A DNA stretch of 64,000 nucleotides, from the NCBI RefSeq assembly GCF_002252675.1, contig NZ_NQKY01000017.1, positions 1-64,000 on the forward strand, read 5' to 3'. Below, one piece after another: positions 37,276-45,606 of the stretch. The DNA comes from Synechococcus sp. BO 8801. GTDB taxonomy: Bacteria; Cyanobacteriota; Cyanobacteriia; PCC-6307; Cyanobiaceae. How positions within the stretch are numbered: position 1 is the first letter of the stretch; each line of letters starts with the position of its first letter. The notes under the pieces were generated by a model, which had not been told where the DNA came from, searched no databases, and saw only the letters and a list, made by a program, of their open reading frames with translations. Made by a program: the position numbers and the translations under genes.

Positions 37276-38700
37276 TCAGCCGGCCTCCGTCTCCACCGAG
37301 GCCATGGCGGGGCGTCCGGCCAGCACCCGTTTCAGCCGCTCGCGGAACCACTGCAGGGGGTGGCCCATGTCGGCGTCCTCGAGCAGGCCGCGCTGGCGCA
37401 GGCAGTCCTCGTAGCTGCGCAGCACGTCGCTGCGGCGCGCCACCTCCCGGGCGACGTTGTCGGCGAATTCGGGACGCGACGCCAGCAGGGCGCGGAAGCT
37501 GCCGCTGGGAACGACGAACAGCGTCGTGTCCTCAGCGGTCACCATGGTGGTGGGGTAGGGCACCTGGAGCAGCAGCGGCAGTTCACCGAAGAATTCCCCG
37601 GCGGTGAAGGTGAACAGCTTGCGGCTCACCCGGTCCGTTTCATGGATCGCATCCACCGCGCCACTCAGCACCAGGTGGAAGGAGCGGCCCTCATCACCCT
37701 GGCGCACCAGCACCGTGCCGGCGGGCAGGGATCGGCGGGCGCCACTGCCCACCAGTTCCCGCAGGCGTCGATCATCCATGCCGCTGTAGCAGGCATGGTC
37801 GGGCAGGGAGGCCCGCAGGGGGCTCCAGTCCGGGCCCGCTTGCTCCTCTTCCACCTTGCGCCGGGAGGACAGCAGCTGGATCTGCTGGCGGGACCCGGCC
37901 AGCTCGATGCGGCGCTCCCGCAGCCCCTGCTCGATCGCGTAGTTGAGCGAACTGCGCAGGCTGAGGCTGGCGTGGATCGCCGAGGTCCAGGCCCAGAGCT
38001 CGAACGCCATCCCCTGGCCCTGGAGGCCATGCAGCAGCACCTTCGGCGGCGGATCGGCCAGCACCGAGGGTTCGGCGAGGGCGGCATCCAGCAGCACCTC
38101 GGTCACGGCCAGGGGGTCGCTGCCGTGGGCCACCGTCACCTCCACATCCACCCGGCCATCGGAGCTCAGGTAGCTGAGGTTCTTCACCGGCGCATTGGTG
38201 ATGGCCGAATTGGGCACCACGATCTCGGCGCCCTGGAAGGTGCGGATCACGGTGGAGCGGATCGAGATCTCCCGGATGAAGCCGCTGGTGTCGCCGAACT
38301 CGATCTGATCACCCACCTTCAGCTTCCCCTCCATCAGCAGGGTGAGGCCACTGGTGAGGTTGCGGGTGAGCTCCTGCAGCCCGAAGCCGATGCCCACCCC
38401 GAGGGCCCCGAAGATCACGGCGAGGGCACCGATGTCGAGCCCCATCCCCTGGGCCACCACCACATACCCCAGGGCGGCCAGCCCCATGGAAAGGAGGGTG
38501 GCCACCGCCTCGCGACGCCCCTCCGGCAGGGAGAACCAGCGCAGCACGCGTCCGGCCAGCAGCCGCTTCAAGCCCCGCGCCGCCAGGCTCACGGCCAGCA
38601 GCAGCAGCAGCACCTCCACGATCCAGAGCAGGGAGAAGCTCTGGCGGCCCAGGGGCAGCAGCGGGGCCGTGAACAACCTCTGAAAGCGCTCGAGATCCAC
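37276..38700 (-). CDS. MscS-type mechanosensitive channel fused to a cyclic-nucleotide-binding-like domain
   Basis: 474 residues. Three membrane helices (about 20-42, 65-90, 92-112) end in an MscS pore helix (IFGALGVGIGFGLQELTRN). A MscS beta domain follows (GDQIEFGDTSGFIREISIRSTVIRTFQGAEIVVPNSA), then an alpha/beta domain, then a CNBD (about 315-440; GTVLVRQGDEG, GEFFGELPLLL). This is the bCNG layout, gated by cyclic nucleotide in some bacteria. The phosphate-binding cassette keeps GEL but has PYPTTMV where an Arg is expected, so cAMP/cGMP binding is doubtful. Confidence 0.9.
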   Translation of the reverse strand: MDLERFQRLFTAPLLPLGRQSFSLLWIVEVLLLLLAVSLAARGLKRLLAGRVLRWFSLPEGRREAVATLLSMGLAALGYVVVAQGMGLDIGALAVIFGALGVGIGFGLQELTRNLTSGLTLLMEGKLKVGDQIEFGDTSGFIREISIRSTVIRTFQGAEIVVPNSAITNAPVKNLSYLSSDGRVDVEVTVAHGSDPLAVTEVLLDAALAEPSVLADPPPKVLLHGLQGQGMAFELWAWTSAIHASLSLRSSLNYAIEQGLRERRIELAGSRQQIQLLSSRRKVEEEQAGPDWSPLRASLPDHACYSGMDDRRLRELVGSGARRSLPAGTVLVRQGDEGRSFHLVLSGAVDAIHETDRVSRKLFTFTAGEFFGELPLLLQVPYPTTMVTAEDTTLFVVPSGSFRALLASRPEFADNVAREVARRSDVLRSYEDCLRQRGLLEDADMGHPLQWFRERLKRVLAGRPAMASVETEAG

Positions 38701-38841
38701 CCCTTGGGCTCCGCCGTTGCTCCCTTCTAGCCCGAGGCGGCGGCGTGATGCCGTGCGTGGCGGGCGGCCGCGCTGACGACCGACTCCGCAGGAAACCGTC
38801 CCTACAGTCCGCCTGGCCCCCAGCCATCTCTGGAGCAGCCC

Positions 38842-39237
38842 ATGCGATGCCGACTGCTCCCGATGGCGCTGGCCCTGGCCCTGGGTGCAACACCGACCTG
38901 GGCTTCACCAGCAGCATCCCCCTGTGAGGCGGCGCTCGGCACCTGGGACTACGTGGCACCCAGCAAGCCCGGGCGAGCCGTGGTCACCAAGCTGGCCGAT
39001 GGTCGCCATCACGTGGTGTGGATCGTGTCGGAACGGGGAGGCACCGCCGCCGGCGCCTGGGAGGGAACCTGCGAGGGCTCCCGCCGGACCTGGCGCGTGC
39101 TGTTCCCCTCGGATCCAGGCATCGCTGGGCTGAAGGTCGTGGAGGAGTTCGAGGTGGACGGCGATGCGATTCGCTTCTGGCTGCTGGGGCCGGATGGCAA
39201 GCGTGGGCCGATGGGAGGCGCCCGTCGTCTGCCCTGA
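38842..39237 (+). CDS. small exported hypothetical protein
   Basis: 131 residues with a clear signal peptide (LLPMALALALGATPTWAS) and a mature beta-rich domain (LGTWDYVAP, HHVVWIVSER, GAWEGTCEG, FEVDGDAIRFWLLGPDG). Two mature Cys could form a disulfide. No family recognised. It is divergent from the MscS-CNBD gene and meets the end of the next minus-strand gene with 3 bases between. Confidence 0.65.
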   Translation: MRCRLLPMALALALGATPTWASPAASPCEAALGTWDYVAPSKPGRAVVTKLADGRHHVVWIVSERGGTAAGAWEGTCEGSRRTWRVLFPSDPGIAGLKVVEEFEVDGDAIRFWLLGPDGKRGPMGGARRLP

Positions 39238-39240
39238 GTG

Positions 39241-40086
39241 CTACGAACCTCCAGAGAGGCCAACCTGCACACTCTGCTCATTGAGAAAGTAGTTCGAATC
39301 AAAGGCCTTCAGCTTTCGATCCATCAGGCGGTCCTGCTTGTCCGGATCATCCAGGCGCAGGCAGTCGGTGGGGTTGCCTTCCTCGCACAGCAACGGAATG
39401 ACCACGTCGCTCTTGTCATAGCCCCACTCCAACACCCTCCCCCCCAGCAGGGCGTTGCCCTTGGGCGGCTCCCGCGTCAGGACGGGAACCAGCACATCCA
39501 CCTGGGCTGCATAGGCTCCCGGGGGCAGGGAGACGATCAGCGAACGGTGAATCGTTTCGCCGGGATTGATGTGATCGTCGACGAACAACTTGCCGGCCGC
39601 TTCGGTGGGATAGGGCTGGAGCACCGCCCCCCGCTCCACGTGGATGGCATCGAAGGGGCCGCTGGCGCGAGTGGGGAACGTGGATCGATCCAGCACCTGG
39701 CGGCGGATCGGGAACAGCTCCCAGAAGCTGCTGAGCAGGTAGAGCCTGCGCGTGCTGGCGTTGGTGGCGCTGACCTTCAGTTCCCGTTGCAGCGATGCTG
39801 GCGATGGGCCGCTTGCGCCATCACCGGCCACCGGGGTCAGGCTGATCTCCAGGCTGATGCTGGCGGGCGCCTGGGAAGGCACATAGATCTCCTTCCACAC
39901 GAAGGTGTAGATCCCCCAGGAGGCGGCGATGATGATGCCCAGCGTCCTGACCCATTCGTGCAGCGACGGCGAGCGCATCCAGGCCGGCAGGTGCAACGAT
40001 CTCGCCCTGGTCCGGGATCCCGGCATGCCTTTCGGGGGCAGCGTCTCACTGTCTCCATGGGGCGTGATCGGGGGTTCGCTGCTCAC
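39241..40086 (-). CDS. membrane-anchored hypothetical protein with extracytoplasmic domain
   Basis: About 281 residues. A polar, Pro-rich N-terminus, one membrane segment (TLGIIIAASWGIYTFVW, about residues 46-62) and a ~210-residue exported domain with beta-sandwich character (SISLEISLTPV, LKVSATNASTRRLYLLSSFWELF, HRSLIVSLPPGAYAAQVDVLVPV). No family recognised. A GTG start 16 bases after the stop of the upstream gene is chosen; another GTG at 40131 would overlap that gene. It is the third gene of the CHAT protease set. Confidence 0.6.
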   Translation of the reverse strand: MSSEPPITPHGDSETLPPKGMPGSRTRARSLHLPAWMRSPSLHEWVRTLGIIIAASWGIYTFVWKEIYVPSQAPASISLEISLTPVAGDGASGPSPASLQRELKVSATNASTRRLYLLSSFWELFPIRRQVLDRSTFPTRASGPFDAIHVERGAVLQPYPTEAAGKLFVDDHINPGETIHRSLIVSLPPGAYAAQVDVLVPVLTREPPKGNALLGGRVLEWGYDKSDVVIPLLCEEGNPTDCLRLDDPDKQDRLMDRKLKAFDSNYFLNEQSVQVGLSGGS

Positions 40087-40102
40087 GGGTTCCGGGGGTG
40101 CC

Positions 40103-40924
40103 TCACTTCTGGCCGGTGAAGGGGGGCACACGCCTCGGGCAGGGGGAGTTGGGCAGCCTCCTGCAGCGCCGGTTCATCACCGCCATCGTGTTGAACGCGG
40201 CCCGGTCTGTCCCCGTGGCCAGGGCGCCCAGCAGCGCTGGATCGGGCACCTGGTCCCTGGCGAGCTGGGCCATCGCCCCATCGGAGCAGCCAGCCAGCTC
40301 CGTCATGCCAAAGCCGGTGAGCAGGGCATAGGAGCGCTGGCTGCGGGTTCCCATCTGCTCGGCCGCAGCGGTGCCATAGGCCCCGTTGGCCGGGGCAACG
40401 AGTTGGTCGGGCCTGGGGGGGTCCTGGGGCGTGGGTTGGAGGCTGGTGCCACCGATCAACACCCCCGCCAGACAGTTGGCCTGAAGGTTGGCGGCGGCGG
40501 CTGAACGACGGGCCGTTGGCCGCTGGCCCAGGATCGCCGTGCCCAGGCCGATCCCGACCCAGTAGGCCACGCCCCACTCCCCATGGCGGCTGGCCTCCTT
40601 CGCCAGCCGGGTGCGATCCAGCAGCACCCTGCCACCGGCGGCGCAGTAGAGGGCCGAGCTCTGGACACTCCCGGCCTCGCTGGCCGCGCTGCCGGCCCCG
40701 GGACAGGCCGACTGGGGCGTCTGGCCGGCGGGAAGCACCTCGATGGCCGGCCAGGGCAGCCTGGCGGTGCCTGGATCCGCGTTCCAGCTCTGGCGAAGCT
40801 GGCCGTCAATGGAGGCCACCATGGCGTCCAGTTCAGGGGCAGCGGCCCCAGGGGCCACCGGCGCGAGCAGCGAGGCGGTGACCAGCAGAGCGCCCAGTAC
40901 CGCAGACCCCCGGTGATTTCGCAT
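40103..40924 (-). CDS. exported neutral-zinc-metallopeptidase-like protein without zinc motif
   Basis: 273 residues after a signal peptide ([24 protein letters not shown]). The middle follows the neutral zinc metallopeptidase (YpfJ-like) plan: [22 protein letters not shown] resembles the FYCPxDxxVYLD strand, and [14 protein letters not shown] resembles the ELQADCFAGV helix. The HExxH helix between them is replaced by [10 protein letters not shown], and the third-ligand region has Asn for Asp. This suggests a non-catalytic relative. Four or more Cys may form disulfides. It sits between a secreted CHAT protease gene and a membrane-anchored protein gene. Confidence 0.6.
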   Translation of the reverse strand: MRNHRGSAVLGALLVTASLLAPVAPGAAAPELDAMVASIDGQLRQSWNADPGTARLPWPAIEVLPAGQTPQSACPGAGSAASEAGSVQSSALYCAAGGRVLLDRTRLAKEASRHGEWGVAYWVGIGLGTAILGQRPTARRSAAAANLQANCLAGVLIGGTSLQPTPQDPPRPDQLVAPANGAYGTAAAEQMGTRSQRSYALLTGFGMTELAGCSDGAMAQLARDQVPDPALLGALATGTDRAAFNTMAVMNRRCRRLPNSPCPRRVPPFTGQK

Positions 40925-40982
40925 GGGTTGGCAACACCGACACACGGCCGGCTTTCAGTCTGCCTGGTGTGCAGCGCCTGGC

Positions 40983-43982
40983 TCATAAACCGGGGATCGG
41001 CCCCCCATCACCCGTGAGCTGCCAGGCGGCCCAGAACTTGTGGTCGGCCCAGTCCGGCTCCGGCGGATTGCTGCGGAACTCCTGCTGCACCGCCGTCAGC
41101 GCCTCCATGCGACCCATTCCCCGCTTGAGCAGGGCGACGTAGCGCTGCATGAACGCCGCCGTGGCGTCATCGTCCACCTTCCACAGCGACAGCAGGGTGG
41201 AGCGGGCGCCGGCCACGGTGAGGGCCCGCTGCAGGCCGTAGACCCCTTCGCCGGTCTGCAGGGTTCCGGAGGCGGTGTCACAGGCGGAGAGCACCACCAG
41301 CTCGGTGCCATCGAGCTGCAGCTGGGCCGCCTCCTTGGCGGTGAGATAGCCGTCGTCGCTGGCCTGGTGGCTGTGGTTGGCGCCCGCCAGCACGATGCCG
41401 CTGTTCAGCAGCGGATCGTCGCTGCCCGTGGTGAAGAACCCGTGGCTGGCGATGTGCAGCACCCTGGGGCCGCGGGCCTCCTGCAGCACGGCGGTGGTGG
41501 CGGCGGATCCCTGATACAGGGCAGCGCCGAGACGTTCGGCGATCCAGCGCCCCTCGGCGGCCGTGGCGGGCAGCGGCTGCCATTGACCTGGGCCACCGAA
41601 ATCGGGGGCAGCGAGCACCAGGGCGCGCTGGCCTCCGGGCCCGGGGCTGCCCAGGCGGAGCAGGTCGCGGCCGCTGGTGAGGATCCGCAGCTCCACCTGC
41701 TGGCCCAGGGTGGCCGCCGGCAGCACCGTGAACGGGATGCGGCTCAGCTCGCCATCGGGGGAGACGAACCACCGCCGCCGCCCCTGAACCTGCGGCAGCA
41801 GGGGCCCCAGCACCTGCTGGCTCACCTGGGCCCAGAACGGTCCGGCGGGGCGGTTGCGGGCCAGGCTCTCGGCCAGGGCCCGCTGGATCAGGGGATCGAT
41901 GGCCGCCGCCGGGCCGAGGTCCACCGCGCGGGTCGACCCATCGGGGAACAGCAGCATTGCCAGATAGCGCGCTGCCCCCCAGCTCCTGGCCTCCGGTTGA
42001 CGGGCGTCATAGGGGCGGAAGCGCTGGAATTCGATCAGCACCCCATCGGCGGGCAGGGCGGCGGCCACCTGGGCGGCGTCCACCAGGCGCGGGGTCAGGG
42101 CCGGCAGCTGGCGGTAGAGCTCCTGCTCCAGCCGCTCCCGCTGCCGCTGCAGCGTCCGGCGCTGCGGCTCACTGAGGTTCACATCGGCCAGCCGGGCCGT
42201 CAGGGCCGTGAGCTGGCTCACCAGGATCTGCTGGGCTGGGGAGCCACGGCCCAGCTGGGCCTGGCGCCGTTCGATGTCCTGCAGCAGACCGTGGCGGTTC
42301 AGGCGGGTGAACAGGGCCAGGGAGGCGCCCGCCGGTGAGCTCACCCCAAGGGAATAGGGGATCTCCCAGACGTTGCCGAGGGCCTTGATCTGCTCCTGTC
42401 TCCGGGCCTGGGGCAGCAAGGGGGCCTCCCGCTGCAGGAACAGGGACTGGCTGCCGATGCCGCGGCGCAGCAGGGGTTCGGCCCGGGCCTCGGCCCCCTG
42501 ACTCAGGTATCCCTTGGCCAGATTGTTGACGCTGAGGGCGGTGGTGGGGTGATCGGGCCCCAGCGCGGTCTCGTAGATCGCCAGAGCCCGCAGGAAGAGG
42601 GGTTCCGCCTTGGCGTGGGCGCCCTGAAGGCGGTGGAGATCCGCCAGGTTGTTGAGGCTGCCGGCGGTATCGGGATGGTTGGGGCCCAGGGCCTGCTCCC
42701 GGATCGCCAGGGCGCGTCGGTGCAGCGGCTCGGCCCTTTCGGCGGCACCCTGTTGGTCGAGGAGCACCGCCAGGTTGTTGAGGCCCGTGGCGGTGACGGG
42801 GTGGGCGGGGCCCAGCGTCTTCTCCTGGATGGCCAGGGCACGGCGCAGCAGCGGTTCGGCGCGGGCGTAGGCGCCCTGATCGCTGTACAGCATGGCCAGG
42901 TTGTTGAGGCTGGCGGCGGTATCGGCGTGGCCGGCGCCGAGCGCCTTCTCCCGGATCGCCAGGGCACGGCGCAGCAGGGGCTCCGCCCGCGCATAGGCCC
43001 CCTGGTTCCGGTAGAGCAGGCCCAGGTTGTTCAGGCTGGTGGCCGTGGCGGGATGCTCCGGGCCCAGCGCCTTTTCGTTGATCGCCAGGGCCTGTTGATA
43101 GAGGGGTTCGGCCCTGGCGAAGGCACCCTGGTTCTCCTGGAGCGCCGCCAGGTTGTTGAGGCCGGTGGCGGTGTCGGGGTGATTGTCACCCAGTGCCTTC
43201 TGCTTGATGGCCAGGGTGCGGCGCAGCAGGGGCTCCGCCTCGGTATAGCGGCCCTGGTTGATGTACAGCGCCGCCAGGTTGTTGAGGCTGGTGGCGGTGT
43301 CGGGGTGATCGGGTCCGAGCGCCTTCTCCCTGATGGCGAGGGCGCGCCGATACACGGCATCGGCCTTGGCGTAGGCGCCCTGCGCGTTGTACAGAAGCCC
43401 GAGGTTCGTCAGGCCCAGGGCGAGTCCTGGGTGCTCGGGCCCCAGCGCCTTCTCGGCGATCGCCAGGGCGCGCCGGTAGAGGGTTTCGGCGTTGGCGTAG
43501 CGGCCTTGGTTGAACGACAGCCAGGCGAGGTTGTTGAGGCTGAGGGCAGTGAGGGGGTCATCTGGCCCCAGGATCCGGATTCGGATCGCCAGGGCCCGGG
43601 CCAGCAGGGGCTCGGCCCTGGCGAAGGCGCGCTCCCTGACATAGAGCAGCCCGAGGTTGCTCAGGCTGGTGGCCGTATCGGGATGGTCGGGCCCCAGCGC
43701 CTTCTGGCGCCAGGCCAGCACCTTCTCCCACAGCGCCGCCGCTTTCCCGTTCGCCCCCTTGGCCTCCAGGGCGTTGGCCTCGTCGATCCACTCCCACACC
43801 TGCGCAGGGGTCTGGGGATAGCGCTCGCCCAGCGGCTGGGCCAGCCACTGTTGCTGCCGCGGCACCGGTGGCTGGCCCTGGGGATGGACGGCCTCCGCAG
43901 GCGGTCCATCGGCCAGCAACAGCACGCCCAGGGCGATTCCCCACCGGAGCAGAGCCAACGGGGAGCGAGGGGACCACGTCAT
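40983..43982 (-). CDS. secreted TPR-CHAT caspase-like protease
   Basis: 999 residues. A signal peptide (LLRWGIALGVLLLADGPPAEA) is followed by about ten 42-residue tetratricopeptide repeats of the kinesin-light-chain/NPHP3 type (ALGPDHPDTATSLNNLAALY pattern, about residues 90-510). A coiled linker with QRRTLQRQRERLEQELYRQL comes next, then a CHAT domain (about 640-995). The catalytic dyad is present: His in VLHIASHGFF (about 847) and Cys in VLSACDTASG (about 899). TPRs usually bind a trigger or substrate. Export is unusual for a defence-type CHAT but fits an envelope role. It begins the three-gene minus-strand set. Confidence 0.9.
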   Translation of the reverse strand: MTWSPRSPLALLRWGIALGVLLLADGPPAEAVHPQGQPPVPRQQQWLAQPLGERYPQTPAQVWEWIDEANALEAKGANGKAAALWEKVLAWRQKALGPDHPDTATSLSNLGLLYVRERAFARAEPLLARALAIRIRILGPDDPLTALSLNNLAWLSFNQGRYANAETLYRRALAIAEKALGPEHPGLALGLTNLGLLYNAQGAYAKADAVYRRALAIREKALGPDHPDTATSLNNLAALYINQGRYTEAEPLLRRTLAIKQKALGDNHPDTATGLNNLAALQENQGAFARAEPLYQQALAINEKALGPEHPATATSLNNLGLLYRNQGAYARAEPLLRRALAIREKALGAGHADTAASLNNLAMLYSDQGAYARAEPLLRRALAIQEKTLGPAHPVTATGLNNLAVLLDQQGAAERAEPLHRRALAIREQALGPNHPDTAGSLNNLADLHRLQGAHAKAEPLFLRALAIYETALGPDHPTTALSVNNLAKGYLSQGAEARAEPLLRRGIGSQSLFLQREAPLLPQARRQEQIKALGNVWEIPYSLGVSSPAGASLALFTRLNRHGLLQDIERRQAQLGRGSPAQQILVSQLTALTARLADVNLSEPQRRTLQRQRERLEQELYRQLPALTPRLVDAAQVAAALPADGVLIEFQRFRPYDARQPEARSWGAARYLAMLLFPDGSTRAVDLGPAAAIDPLIQRALAESLARNRPAGPFWAQVSQQVLGPLLPQVQGRRRWFVSPDGELSRIPFTVLPAATLGQQVELRILTSGRDLLRLGSPGPGGQRALVLAAPDFGGPGQWQPLPATAAEGRWIAERLGAALYQGSAATTAVLQEARGPRVLHIASHGFFTTGSDDPLLNSGIVLAGANHSHQASDDGYLTAKEAAQLQLDGTELVVLSACDTASGTLQTGEGVYGLQRALTVAGARSTLLSLWKVDDDATAAFMQRYVALLKRGMGRMEALTAVQQEFRSNPPEPDWADHKFWAAWQLTGDGGPIPGL
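42480..43710 (-). repeat. 126-bp coding repeats of the TPR region
   Basis: About ten imperfect direct repeats of 126 bases (42 codons each) encode the tetratricopeptides of the CHAT protein. Units are similar at base level, so copy number could vary by recombination between strains and could collapse in short-read assemblies. Confidence 0.85.
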
Positions 43983-44062
43983 GGGCAGACGGGGGGTTAC
44001 CCAGCTTCCGGTACTGGATCCAGCATGGCCCGCACATCGACAAACCCTGCCGGAAAGGATCC

Positions 44063-44779
44063 ATGAAACTGATGGTGGTCGGGGCCAGCCGCGGGCTTGG
44101 CCGTGCCTTTGTCGAAGGTCTGGGCAGCGCCGGCGACACGGTGATCGGCGTCTCGCGGCGACGGCCCGATGGCCTGAGGCTGCCGGCGGGCGTCGATCTC
44201 GGCTGGATCGAGGCGGATCTGGCGGAGCCGCTGGCGGCGGCCCGGTGGATCGAGCAGCAGGCCCCTGCCCAGCTGGATGTGCTGATCTACAACCTCGGCG
44301 TCTGGGAAGCGAACGCCTTCAGCGAGGCCTACAGCTTCCTGGAGGATCCCGACGACAGCATCGCCACCATGGTGGCCATCAACATCACCGGCGCCCTGAT
44401 GCTGCTGCGGCGGCTGATTCCGCGCCTGCTCGACTCCCCCAGGCCCCAGCTAATCCTCACGGGCTCCACCTCCGGCCTGCGCCAGAGCGGGCAGCCGGAG
44501 GTGACCTTCGGCGCCTCCAAGTTCGCCCTCAGCGGCATCGCCGATGCCCTGCGGGAGAGCTTCCGGGACCAGCAACTGGCGGTGACCTGCCTGCAGCTGG
44601 GCTACCTGAACACCGACGACGGCCTGGAGGTGACGCCCGAGGCGGCCGCCGGCCGCGGTGAGGGCCGGCAGATTCCGCTCCACGACGTGGTCCGGATCGT
44701 CTCGGCCCTGCTGCAGCTCTCGCCGGCGTCCTTCGTGCGCGAGCTGGTGCTGCCCGCCATCGGCGACGAACGGTTCTGA
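44063..44779 (+). CDS. short-chain dehydrogenase/reductase family protein with Phe at the catalytic Tyr position
   Basis: 238 residues. The cofactor loop (LMVVGASRGLGRAFV), NLGVWE (NNAG-equivalent), an active-site Ser (ILTGSTSG) and an ASK lysine (TFGASKFALSG) are in order. The usual Tyr of YxASK is Phe here (codon TTC). The enzyme may therefore be inactive or use another proton donor. The ATG follows GGAAAGGA. It opens a plus-strand run with the PAP2 phosphatase, 50 bases downstream. Closest in style to small cyanobacterial SDRs of unknown substrate. Confidence 0.85.
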   Translation: MKLMVVGASRGLGRAFVEGLGSAGDTVIGVSRRRPDGLRLPAGVDLGWIEADLAEPLAAARWIEQQAPAQLDVLIYNLGVWEANAFSEAYSFLEDPDDSIATMVAINITGALMLLRRLIPRLLDSPRPQLILTGSTSGLRQSGQPEVTFGASKFALSGIADALRESFRDQQLAVTCLQLGYLNTDDGLEVTPEAAAGRGEGRQIPLHDVVRIVSALLQLSPASFVRELVLPAIGDERF

Positions 44780-44829
44780 GTTGCGGAGCACCCCTACGGT
44801 GCTGCCACCCCGCCGCCGGCACCGGAGCC

Positions 44830-45606
44830 ATGCACACCCTGCGCCCGGGACCGTGGCTGTCCGGCCTGCTGCTGCTGCAGACCGCCCTGCTGCCGGGTTC
44901 CCGGGCGCTGGCAGGACCGGCGCCGGGCGGGCCGGCGCTGGCCCAGCCAGCGGATCCGGCGGCGGGCCTGGTGCTGCAGCCGGCCGCCTACCGCACCGTG
45001 CTCGGTGAGCCACCCGCCCCCGGCAGCCGCCTGGAGCTCGACGATCTGGCCATCCTGCGCTGGAACCAGCGCAGCCGCACGCCGGCGGGGATCGTCCACA
45101 GCTGGCGCTTCCTGAACCGCAATCTCAGCGTCTTCGATGCCGCCGTGGGCGCCGACCTGGCCCGCACCTCCCCCCTTCTCCACGCGGGCCTGCCGGCCTT
45201 CCTCGAGCGGGCCGATGGGCTCAAGGATCAGCTCAAGGATGCGGTGGCGCGGCCACGCCCCTTCCTGAGCCACCCCGATCTGAAGCCCTGTCTGCCCCTG
45301 GAGAGCTCCTGGTCGTTCCCCAGCGGCCATGCCACCTGGTTTGCCACCGCGAGCCTGCTGCTGGCCGACCTGCTGCCGGAGCGCCGGGAGCGGCTGCTGC
45401 CGGTGGGCCTCCAGGGGGGCTACGTGCGTGCCTACTGCGCCATGCACTACCCCAGTGATGTGCTGGCCGGCCAGCGCCTCGCCGAGGCGATCAGCCAGCA
45501 GGTGATCGCCTCGCCCCAGTGGCGCCGCTTCAAGCAGCAGGTGGACGGTGAGCGCCGCCTGCTGCTGGCGGTCCCACCGGCCGGCCTGCCCCTGCTGGCG
45601 GATTGA
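44830..45606 (+). CDS. periplasmic PAP2-family acid phosphatase
   Basis: 258 residues with a signal peptide. The three PAP2 motifs are present: KDAVARPRP (motif 1), SWSFPSGHATW (motif 2) and YVRAYCAMHYPSDVLAG (motif 3, with Tyr-Cys-Ala where the usual Ser-Arg is less clear). The single-domain exported form resembles class A acid phosphatases (PhoN-like) more than membrane-bound lipid phosphatases. The stop overlaps the TTG start of the next gene, so translation is coupled. Its operon also encodes a beta-lactamase, suggesting an envelope role. Confidence 0.85.
   Translation: MHTLRPGPWLSGLLLLQTALLPGSRALAGPAPGGPALAQPADPAAGLVLQPAAYRTVLGEPPAPGSRLELDDLAILRWNQRSRTPAGIVHSWRFLNRNLSVFDAAVGADLARTSPLLHAGLPAFLERADGLKDQLKDAVARPRPFLSHPDLKPCLPLESSWSFPSGHATWFATASLLLADLLPERRERLLPVGLQGGYVRAYCAMHYPSDVLAGQRLAEAISQQVIASPQWRRFKQQVDGERRLLLAVPPAGLPLLAD

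Noticed and set aside
42480-43710. Regularly spaced repeats that might suggest a CRISPR or satellite array
   Set aside because: The 126-base units keep the reading frame and encode TPRs of the CHAT protein, with no spacers between them.
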